Of a DNA stretch of 34,256 nt, positions 1 to 9,424 are shown piece after piece. The position numbers and the translations under genes were made by a program. Origin of the DNA: Saccoglossus kowalevskii. Lineage: Eukaryota > Hemichordata > Enteropneusta > Harrimaniidae. Each line of letters begins with the position of its first letter. Within the stretch, counting starts at the first letter, position 1. The notes below the pieces were generated by a model. It saw only the letters and a list, made by a program, of their open reading frames with translations, did no database searches and was not told the origin of the DNA. Location of the stretch: contig NW_003123908.1 of NCBI RefSeq assembly GCF_000003605.2, positions 90,672 through 124,927 of the forward strand, written 5' to 3'.

Positions 1-74
1 GATATTGCACAATTCACTCCATATATGCACTCGCCTGCGGCTCGTGCATATTATGTCGTGAATTGTGCAATATC
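1..74. repeat. Inverted repeat / hairpin at window start
   Basis: Positions 1-17 and 58-74 are perfect reverse complements of each other (17 bp). The inner flanks also pair in part: TATGCAC near 24-30 against GTGCATA near 44-50. A second GC hairpin follows at 85-99, with a 6-bp stem CCCGCC/GGCGGG around a TTC loop. It could be one end of a fold-back element cut by the window edge. No protein or RNA family is recognised. Confidence 0.8.
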
Positions 75-3000
75 TCGTGGTATACCCGCCTTCGGCGGGG
101 GTTATTGCTTAATTAAAACACCGAGAAAAGCTTGAATACGATAGCGTAATGTTTATCTGTGCTTCGATCGCGTAACGGACACTTCTTATAGATTACACAG
201 GATATAATGAGGCTGGATGGTCAACAAATCAGTGTGCAAAGTAAATCCTTTGTCTTCAGTCCGTCACTCAACATGATATGTAAATGCAGGAAGGACATGT
301 TCACCTACAACTAAGTTTCCGGGAATAAATTGAAATTACTCAACAAATGCATCGCGCACTGTAAATTCGGACCAAAGATAAAGAAAGTACACAATATAAG
401 GTTGCATAATCCGGGATTTTTAGAAAAAAGTTTTTTTCTCTAGTTTTCCCCCTCTCGCTACCTTAAATAGATAGATAAAAGTTGCCGCACGATGTTTCAT
501 TGTTAATCCCGTATTTTACGGGTTATCAATATGGCAACTGTATACGAGAATTGTTGACATAAATAAATGATTTGGATAAGATGTTTGACAGGGTGAAGGG
601 TTATACAAACATGGTATGATATGTGATATGCTGGAATTAGATACCGGGATTTGGTTGTGGTTTATGTGTATCAAGTGAATACTGCTAATTGGTTACATCA
701 GATGTACATTGTATCAGTTAAAATATGTATGTTAACTTAGGTTATTCCGGCAACTTAGGACTACTTAGCCGATTCGGACATTATAACGCTGGGTAGTAGT
801 ACTCGGATGGAACAGGTCACACGGCAGAACCGTTAATTAAATATACACTGTTTTTATACCATCTTATCGTTTCAATACTGTTTGTTTATCATCGTATAAC
901 CTGTCCTTGACTTGTACAAGAATTTATTGAATTGGGTGCACTGAGCCTTGACCTGACGTAACTTTTTTTTTATTTAGCGATTCTTTAGCGGGTACAGGAT
1001 TACATAGTGTTACATAGTTTGGCATATCTCCATTAGTAATCTTCGAAGACTGCTATTAATTATATAAATAGGTTACTTAAACATCTCCGGTTTTATCAAT
1101 TTTAATTTCGCTTGTGTGTTACCCAGCCTTGGGATAAATAACCATTCATTAAGGTAGAGATGAAGGTTTGTGGGCAATTGGGAGTGATTTTTTTTTTTGA
1201 TTTTTATTATCCAAACATTCTTGTCTATAGACTGTTCAAATTTTGTAGAATTGTGAATAGTGGAACATACTCAAAAAACGAGTTTAAAATATAGATAACG
1301 GGTGCAAACATTCTCTCTTCTGAATGCTTAGCAAGATTTAGCAAGGCTGTACATAAGTAATAAAAAGGAAACATGGTGAAAAAAAGAAATGACGGGATCT
1401 CCATATTATGCACTATATTTAACTTTTAACAAAAAGACAATACATTTAAATTTGGAACTGTTACAGCCATTTTAATTATGAGCATTAGCAAACTTCTTAT
1501 TGAGTGAATTGTTATGCAAATTAGCAATTATCTCAGCTTCTTTTTAGTGCACATCCCAGAACTTTAAAAACAAATAGCTCCTAGATGCTTTGACCTTTTG
1601 TTTTGAAGTTTTCACAAATGATTGACAATGTGTTTATCTTCAAAGCGCCGTCGGGGCATTGTTTTTGGTTGAACAGTGTTACAACAATCGTACAGACAAC
1701 TAGCCTGGGTGTTAATTTATGCATAAACTTGAAGTAGTGAAATTTGAGCTGCTGCCCTGCAAAATTGACAACTGGTAGACAGTTTTCAAGACGGCACTTT
1801 TTTCATAGTAAACAGATGTAACCATAAACCAATTTTGACAGGAAACATGGTTTAGAAGCTAATTTTTTTTAAATCACTTTTGACAGGCGGAGCAGATTGG
1901 GTGCTGGTTCTTGATTGAAAGGTCTCGAAGTCATTGAAAGGCACAATAATTCTTTCTATCGATGTTACATTTACTGTCACAACATTAATATTACACCTAT
2001 ACACCAGCAACGTAAGCTGGGATCGACATTAAACAACTTCGTTACACTAATACTGAGGAAATATAATTTAATTCAGGTTAATTTCTTGTTCAGTCTATTA
2101 CATTTGTTTGTATTAATTGCAGTATGGCAAATTGCAAACTTGTGATCAAATTACCCAAAATTAAGGTCCTATCTTAGTCTCGGGTGCATGTAACGCTAAG
2201 GAGTGGTCATTTGATTTCGTTCCCAATATATTTGCTATAGTTATGGCAGTCAATAATCAGGAAAACAGAATCTAAAATTCTAGCAGACTCCTAGTCAATT
2301 GATTCTTGTTCCAAGAGCAGCCCTACCTACAAATTTCATGAAAAATGTATTCTTAATTTGTATAGACATAAATGAAGAATCACTCCCTAAATTGTTGTTT
2401 TAATGGCAATTAATGCAAATTTCTAAAAATAATAATCGATTGGCACTTATGGTAAGGCTCACTCTATCTGAAAATATTATATTAAAGTATTATAACTTTT
2501 AGACAAAAGGTCCGAGTGGTGGTCAAATATTTCAATGAATACACGATATAAAATGCATTATCTTACTTATAATACCTCAATCGCCGTAGAATTGCACGGA
2601 AGGTTTAACTGACGTGTTTCGGGTTTTGTTTTTCATTGGTCATTACTAGTTACACAGCAAAGACATCGCAGCTGGACTACGTTACACTGCACAATCAACA
2701 TATGAATTAATAATAGTCATTCTTTTCTAAAAATGACTCTGTATCTAGATTGTGGGCAGGCAATATCTAGATAATGTCCCACACTGGGACTTCGGTCAGA
2801 GGTGTTCATCTAAAACGAATTAAATTACGCGCAGTAAAAACTATAAGTCCTTGTGTGAAAGGCAACCTCTACTGACATTTGTCAAAAACAGATTAAGTTT
2901 TCCTGGTGACAGACAGACGGTTTTGTAGATAAGGAATGTAATGTTCGTGAATGATATAATCATTCTGAGGACATGTTTGCACCAGTGATGCAGAAATTCA

Positions 3001-4221
3001 TCAGGTAACTGACTCGGTGTGATAATCGCAGCAGTTTTGTTTTTTTTAAATAAAATTGTACAACTTAATACGATGACATTTTGATTTGCTACTCGGTACA
3101 CACGTCGTCGTTAAAAACGGTTATTAGACTTCATGGATTTAATCAGAATGACATAACATCAATTTATATAATCTTTATAATAATATAATATTACGAATCC
3201 ATCTCTCGTATATCCTGTCTATATGACAGTCGCTACACTTAGTGTCAGAAATTAATTAATTTCAGCATAATCCTTCTGCAATTACATTTAAGTGTACATT
3301 TTCCAAGTGAAATTGTTCATATCGCCCATTATATTAACGAAATTGATATTCATATTAAGGTTGTCACTCAATGGCACAGATATATTGTCCAACGCAATCT
3401 GTGTAATGTGGTTTTGTTTTAATCATTTCTTTCCCTATAGTACAGAACACCGTTTTGTACAATATATCGATGACATTCACAAACAACTTGATGTACAATA
3501 GTCCACAAAAATGCTGTTTGCCACGATGCTACAATAATATGAATATAGCTGCAAGCAGCAATGTGGGTGTGCCAAGTTCTAAGATGCTGTTGGCAACTGC
3601 AGCATCACAACGCAGATGACAAGTTGCAGGTTAAGAATTATTTCGCAATATAAACATATATATTGATATAATATGAGGTTATTACGAGGATACCGCAAAG
3701 TATGCACGAAGCTTAAGACAGTGTAGCGGGAGTATTTTAACCAACAGATTTGTGATGTCATTCCAAAGTCATTTTTTTCATTTGAAACAACAACATTTCA
3801 TTATGTGTTATGCAATTTGGCATGATATTTTACTATGCTCCACCTCTATCCCACATTGTGTCAAACCATTTCTATGTCATGTCAATTACACCCAGTGTAT
3901 TAAATAGGCCCTCTGTGAACAAATTGAAGAAATATCAAGTGTTCAGGAAATTTGAACAAGACAAAAAATTGTCATTTGTAGGGTGGCCGTTTCTTGATTA
4001 AGATGTTGGTAATAGTAACTCAGTTTTCACAACATAGAAATGATGAAGGAGCTTCTCAAGTAAAGGAGATTCACTTTCATCTTGTAAGAGCACCAGAATA
4101 ACTGAACCAACATAGTATCGCTAAATCTTTAAGCTAATTTAAACATACTAGTAGCCATGGTTAGTAGAATGCATAGTCGCACTGTTTCCCGTTCTTCATA
4201 GAACAGAAAACTATTAAGGAC
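75..4221. other. AT-rich region without recognised genes
   Basis: About 4 kb of AT-rich sequence with short chance open frames. None has a recognisable domain, a convincing splice frame or conserved-looking composition. Apart from the small GC hairpin at 85-99 and the nested hairpin at 479-539 I see nothing supportable. It is most likely the region downstream of the small minus-strand gene that ends at 4222. Confidence 0.6.
479..539. repeat. Nested inverted repeat
   Basis: The outer arms AGTTGCC (480-486) and GGCAACT (533-539) enclose a near-perfect hairpin at about 499-530. Its core is CCCGTA-TTT-TACGGG, with flanking ATTG/CAAT pairing. It may be a small fold-back insertion or a stable cruciform. 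No function is inferred. Confidence 0.65.
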
Positions 4222-4227
4222 TTTATT
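4222..4227 (-). terminator. Poly(A) signal AATAAA for the small minus-strand gene
   Basis: TTTATT on the plus strand reads AATAAA on the minus strand, about 125 nt after the TGA stop at 4352-4354. Its position supports the view that the exon ending there is a genuine terminal exon. Confidence 0.5.
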
Positions 4228-4351
4228 ATATCCTGCTTATTATTAACTTTTCAATTAAGGGATTTACCGTCCATATATTATTCAATGAATAGTGAAGTAG
4301 TCTGGTACATCGGTGCCCTTATATTTGGGCACAGTAGTATATTCTGAATGG

Positions 4352-4580
4352 TCAGTTCAATTTTTCCTCGCTACCGTGTCTAATATCTGTTCTAGTACTG
4401 TTCTTTGCTGAACTATCATTTAGTAATTCTGCTACACCGTCGTGTAAATAATATGGTGTGCTGGCATTACTTAAACGTACGACTGATTCCTTTATATCGC
4501 TATGTCTAATATATGGTACGGTTGGTATACTTGAATACTTTGCAGTCTTATTTGATTCTGCTGCGCCGATGGGTTCCGAC
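4352..4580 (-). CDS. Small membrane gene, terminal luminal exon
   Basis: 229 nt: one base completing an Arg codon, then 75 codons and TGA. The sequence is polar with four sequons. The frame stays open across AT-rich DNA, and AATAAA lies about 125 nt beyond the stop. Confidence 0.45.
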
Positions 4581-4958
4581 CTATGTCAAAAGAAAACAGA
4601 TGGTGAGATAATACACCTGTCAAATTTGTAAGTATAATTCTACATACAATTCTTCTTTCACTGTTCGACAATATTGAATGATTTTTTGTGCTATTAGCTA
4701 TTATATCGGATACTGGACTACTGCAAATAAGATTCAAATGCATACCTGGTTAATTCCACGTGGATTGGTGGTAGAAAACCACTCGGAACTATCACTTTGG
4801 CGCTCAGGTATGAATACAGTAGGCAGCAGCCAAGAAGAAATACAAATACAAAAGGACCAGGTCCTAAATTTCGTGTCCGTCCTGCGTGAGGAAAAAGGAT
4901 ACGTCAAATTTAGCACACACCATGTAAACTAGAACACACTACCATATCTCTCGAACAT
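4352..4958 (-). CDS. Probable small type II membrane glycoprotein (3 exons, 126 aa); possible enzyme-less Gal3ST-like anchor and stem
   Basis: Joining 4958-4943, 4881-4746 and 4580-4352 on the minus strand gives one open frame of 126 codons plus stop. Seen: a short basic cytoplasmic tail (MFERYGRTRN), one hydrophobic segment at about residues 15-31 (FVFVFLLGCCLLYSYLS), then a polar luminal part with four N-glycosylation sequons (NKT, NAS, NDS, NST). The acceptors are good (pyrimidine-rich ...CACGCAG and ...TTTTGACATAG). The donor GTATGC is fair and the exon 1 donor GTAGTG is weak. A poly(A) signal follows. The intron phases (1, then 2) and middle-exon length (136 nt) resemble those of the sulfotransferase gene on the other strand (phases 1 and 2, 139 nt), but there is no sulfotransferase domain. 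It could instead be a truncated relic, the N-terminal part of a gene whose catalytic exon lies beyond the window, or a new small glycoprotein. I recognise no family by sequence. Confidence 0.45.
4746..4881 (-). CDS. Small membrane gene, signal-anchor exon
   Basis: 136 nt, entered in phase 1 and left in phase 2, between a CCTTTTTCCTCACGCAG acceptor and an ACCAG/GTATGC donor. It encodes the transmembrane segment and the start of the luminal part. The frame used has no stop and a compact hydrophobic block of about 17 residues. Confidence 0.5.
4943..4958 (-). CDS. Small membrane gene, candidate exon 1 (start codon)
   Basis: Encodes MFERY plus one base of a Gly codon (phase 1) before a GTAGTG donor. 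The intron to the next exon would be only 61 bp. This is the least certain part of the model; a different upstream first exon is possible. Confidence 0.3.
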
Positions 4959-7619
4959 GTCTCGATGTTTGTTTGTTTTTTGACTTATAACAAAACTTTA
5001 GTAATAATTACGCGCATTTATAGTTATCACACCAGACAACCTTTTCGATATGATTTAAATATCACTTCTTCCTTCCAGCCTAGAGTGAAATATTCAACAG
5101 CTCCCAGAAATATTATATTTTACTTCATTTTGAAACGACCGTTTCTTTTACTGCTTTTCCTGCTCACTATTATTGAACATAGCCGGGACTTCAGAACAAA
5201 CTGTGGCTAATAGTTCTTTTTAACACACCGTACAACATTATATTGTACCTGGATAACATATATGCAGTTATAATATTAAACTCTAGATGACAACAAATAA
5301 AATTCAGTCATAGCATGGCAAACGATGTACCCAAATAAAAAAGTTTAATTTTTCTCAAAACGCACACGTTCTTGCAGTGGTTACGTGTGTTTTTATTTAA
5401 CATATTTTAATTTAAAATTATCTATTAAGTGAACAATGGTTTATTTCATGAGTTATAAGTACTTTTGGACGACTAATAAATAATTATTGCGTTTCTTCAA
5501 GTGCACGAGATATTATAAGTTATGTTACGTTAGTAACGCAGAAGTCTCGCTCGAAGTTTGTATATGAAGCGCGCCATCAACGACTCATGATAACCTAATT
5601 TTGTACAAAACGACTTCTTACTTTATAGTACTATAAGACGAATGCTACCTGATTCGAGCAAACATTTCAACTAAAGTATGAAGAAGTTATATCGCTCACT
5701 ATAGGCGTTTTATCGTGAACCGCATTTCTCCATTCATCGGGAATGCTATTATGTGCGTGCTGTCGAAATATTTTTCATCAATGTTCATCGAATGGTGGCG
5801 CTGTCATAGTTCATAGTAGGAATCTGGTTGTAATATTTCATATTAAGTCAAATCATGATAAGCCCCAATCGAATCTCAACTTCAAAAAAAAATTACATAA
5901 TAGCCCACAACTCGAACGATCATTTGCTCTTGAGAGTCGGCCGGACAAGTTATAAAGCAACATGAGATTTTAACAAAAACAAGAGAGGGCGATAAACATA
6001 TTCGACGACAACAAAGTGTTTAAATCAGCCATTACCAAACGAAAATATATTATAAGAAACATTGTGTGTACAATTGCAGAAATTTTAATTATTCATTGTC
6101 CGTTATACCAAAAGGAAACACATAATTTTATAACTATATAGAGGAAATATCTGTTCTACATTCTATATACGAGTAGACGGCATGTCGAAACGCAGGACAA
6201 TAAATCACTGGTTAAAATTTCAACTTGATAAAGAGGTATGTTTATACAAAGTTGTAAGTACATCAAATGGACAAATATAACGCGATAGTGAAATAAAATA
6301 TGTATACAAGTAGACGATATGCCAAAATATGTGTGAAAAAACTACACGAGAATGTCACTGTTAATAAGGTCTTGTAATTATCAAAACTCGTACAAGAAAA
6401 ATCGATTTGCTACAAACCAATTTGCATTTTAAGTGTTAATTCTATATTTATCTTCTTAGTTCTTATAATTAAATACCTGAAACAATTGTGTTCGATTAAC
6501 AATGAAAATGGTCAAAAATTCAAATACGAATGGGTGCATCTACATTTGACAATCAAATTTTAACTCTAGCATGATTGGCCTAGATAGAGAAACACATAGG
6601 CACGAAGAACGCGATTCTAACAGAGCATTCGCCAGCACTGAAAATAAACTGCTAATATGTCGTACAGCAAGGTACAGGGAAACCGAACAAGCCCACGTAA
6701 TGTACACTAGTTAGGACACCAAGCATTATCGCATTATCAGATAGACGACCCCATCTTAGGTGAAACGGAAAATCGCCTCACAATAATACCTGAAGAAGTT
6801 TTGTCAAAAATACCATTGTCTAAATAAACAAATGAAAGAGGATGATTTATCTCGATAACTTTGTAAAAAGATAGCAAGTTGTGATCAAGCAAGAATACAG
6901 CACGTTAAAGTATCATACCTAGATTATCCATCAGATTTCCTGCAAAAAGTACTTGCCGTGTAGTTTACAACGTGGTTGGTCGCCTTATTCGGCGTGTAGA
7001 TATTTCTTGTTAACTTTTCTTCTCTCAAGCACAGTCACTTCTGAATTTTAACATCAACGTCATGTTTCAAGTGATGGTTGGTGGAGTTACGCCTTGTAAA
7101 ATTGACGAGTCGCCACTACTAATTTAGCAATCATTTTTGCTGTTGACTTGTGGGTTGCTGCAACCGAGACTACAGATAGCATAAATTACGCAATTATATA
7201 CACATCACACCATCTGGTGCATTCTAAAATTGACCCATGACATGGATGAGATAATCCCCTTTGCATTCACTTACAATTATATGCTAATTAGAAAAACGGT
7301 GATAATATTAAACAACCGAATTACAATTGATAATATATGATGATCCAAAATATGCGCCAACATTAATCTGATTAAAATATGATGTATTGTAGTACGGCGT
7401 GTATTTTATTATAAATATTTATTTTACTATTTTTGTAATTACATTGTATTTGTTTATGTTTTTTGTTACATACTTTCGCAATTACCATAACTTTGAAAAA
7501 ATAATAACAAATAAATAATAGATCAAAATTAAATTAAATGCACAATTTTAATTCGAAAATATTAATGTCATTATAATAATCACCAAATATATATTGAAGC
7601 ATGGTAAGGGTTCAGGTGT

Positions 7620-8205
7620 TGGAAAATAGAATGAGAAAACCCTACTCCAAATATGGCAACCAATACCATTCTGCTCTGCATATGATACCTACCACTATCC
7701 TGCTTTAGAAGACACCAACCGTCACTCTGCTCTGCATGTGGCACCTGCCATTATTATCCTTTTCCACACGTGAAGCCCAATATCATCCAGCCCCGCATGT
7801 GATACCCTCTATCATCCTGTTCCACATATGACACCCAACATCATCCTGCTTCATATGCGTCACTAAGCATCACCCTATTCCACACGTGGCGTCAAATATC
7901 ATTCTACTTCTTATGTGATATCAACTATCACCCTGTTTCACATGTGACACCCACCATCGTCCTGCTTCACTCATCAACTGTCACTCTGCTCTGCATGTGG
8001 TACCCATAATTATCATCCTGTTCCACGCGTGACGCCCAATATCACCCTGCTCCATATGTGATACCCATTATCATCCTGCTTCACATGTGACATCCACCGC
8101 CTCCCTGCTTCATATGTAGCGCCCATTATCATCCCGCTTCGCGTGTGGCACCATAGACCCTCCAGTGGAGGGTCTATGGTGGCACCTACCATTCACTTCC
8201 AAATG
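7620..8205. repeat. Degenerate minisatellite of about 27-33-bp units, each with a CANNTG palindrome
   Basis: Roughly 19 diverged direct repeats built on a theme like ATCATCCTGCTTCACATGTG followed by ACACCCA. Successive CATGTG/CACGTG/CATATG cores fall near 7735, 7767, 7796, 7825 and 7852, which gives unit lengths of 27-32 bp. The strongly conserved piece in each unit is the palindromic CANNTG block after CCTG-CTTC. The array ends at the 33-bp palindrome at 8149-8181. Confidence 0.85.
8149..8181. repeat. Perfect 33-bp palindrome (16-bp arms, 1-bp centre)
   Basis: The arms at 8149-8164 and 8166-8181 are exact reverse complements around a single G at 8165. It interrupts the end of the minisatellite. 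Arms this perfect beside heavily diverged repeat units suggest a recent event or an assembly fold-back. Confidence 0.9.
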
Positions 8206-9417
8206 TTTGCACTATACGTGGGAGTATGGTCTTCACCAGAAACGAAGTCTCGGTTCAATGCCTTTGTAATATAGCAGTTATATTTATACAAAGAAAAACT
8301 GAAAAAGGGGAATTAAATACTGCGAACTAGTTTCATTACGACTGGTGCAAATTAAGTATTAATAATATTGTGTTGGAAAATGCATTTATTGATACTCACG
8401 TAGCTTCAAAATGATTTGCATATTCTAGCTAAATATGCTCGTATACTCATTTATACAATTACTGCTGCTTTGTTTTACACTACACTACTTGTGTCGGACA
8501 AATTTCCCTTATAGAGGTATGTCTTATATCTAAGTGTAATATGTAGTACAACGTCATTGCATTATAACAGTTGATACATATATTATGTTGACTTTTTCAA
8601 TTCATATATTGCAATAACATGGAGTTCAACGAATTGCTGTTATTTATTGCTACGCCTATTTCAGCATAACAGTTGTTAGTGAATATAGCGATTGTTTCGC
8701 GGAGTAACACAAATAATGTCAATGAACAGTATCTGAAAATATTACGTGACATATATGGAAATATTCCATATACAGTAAATTATAGAACGCCCAACATATG
8801 ATAACTTTTCCGTAAACCCATTTCTATTTTACTTGTTTGTATTATCTGGAAACAAGAAATGATCATCCATTAATATTAAACTAGTCAATTGGTTCAATGG
8901 TTAGATAGTAATCAACAAATATATTAATAATTCTAAGCTATGGACAATTCATAGAATACTAGGTTGAAAAATGTACCAATCACATCATGATGCTCACAGT
9001 TAATTGAATTCAGATGCAGTTATGACAAAGCGACCATCGAATAATATCTTACTGGAAAGCGAGGCCATACGCAACGATCATAATTATAATACACAACGCA
9101 ATGCGCCAGCCTGCAGTTTAATGTACAATACATTTATTTAAATAGTGTTCGCTCGTACGAATACACGCCGTAAACTTAAATGGGCAAAGCAAAATAATCC
9201 CTATTAGACTTTGTATTTTGGCAAAGTGTCAAGCTCGAGTCTAAAACAGCCCATAATTTCGTTGCGGCCAAGGAAACAGTTGTCAGTGATATTAAGTCTC
9301 GGTATTCATATGGGACATTAGTAGTTGCCATGCATGGCCATCTATAATATGTCTTTTTGTTCAAATGTAGCAAAACAAAGAAAGGTTGGTTGAAAATTGT
9401 TACCAGGATTGCAGAAA

Positions 9418-9424
9418 ATGATGG
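9418..9424 (+). CDS. Gal3ST-like exon 1 (7 coding nt)
   Basis: ATG ATG G followed by a consensus GTAAGT donor, phase 1. It joins to the next exon to give MMG-PALKKK. The intron is only 94 bp. The frame also reads through unspliced, so an ORF-based call here would choose the wrong frame. Confidence 0.8.

Larger units (their letters stand above)
4959..9417. other. Intergenic region between divergent genes
   Basis: AT-rich DNA separating the minus-strand small gene from the plus-strand sulfotransferase. It contains the minisatellite at about 7620-8205 and a very AT-rich stretch at about 7300-7600. Otherwise I see only short chance open frames. Promoters for both neighbours should lie here; a TATAA-like string at about 9343 lies about 75 bp upstream of the sulfotransferase start codon, but this is not firm evidence. 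Confidence 0.6.

Noticed and set aside
2841-3101. 86-codon minus-strand frame
   Set aside because: No domain, no good splice context and composition typical of AT-rich noncoding DNA.
6182-6235. ATG exon MSKRRTINHWLKFQLDKE followed by a GTATGT donor
   Set aside because: It looks like a first exon, but I found no matching downstream exon and no family. Left as chance.
7620-8205. CRISPR-like array
   Set aside because: Units are contiguous and diverged, without conserved repeats separated by unique spacers, and the host is an animal.
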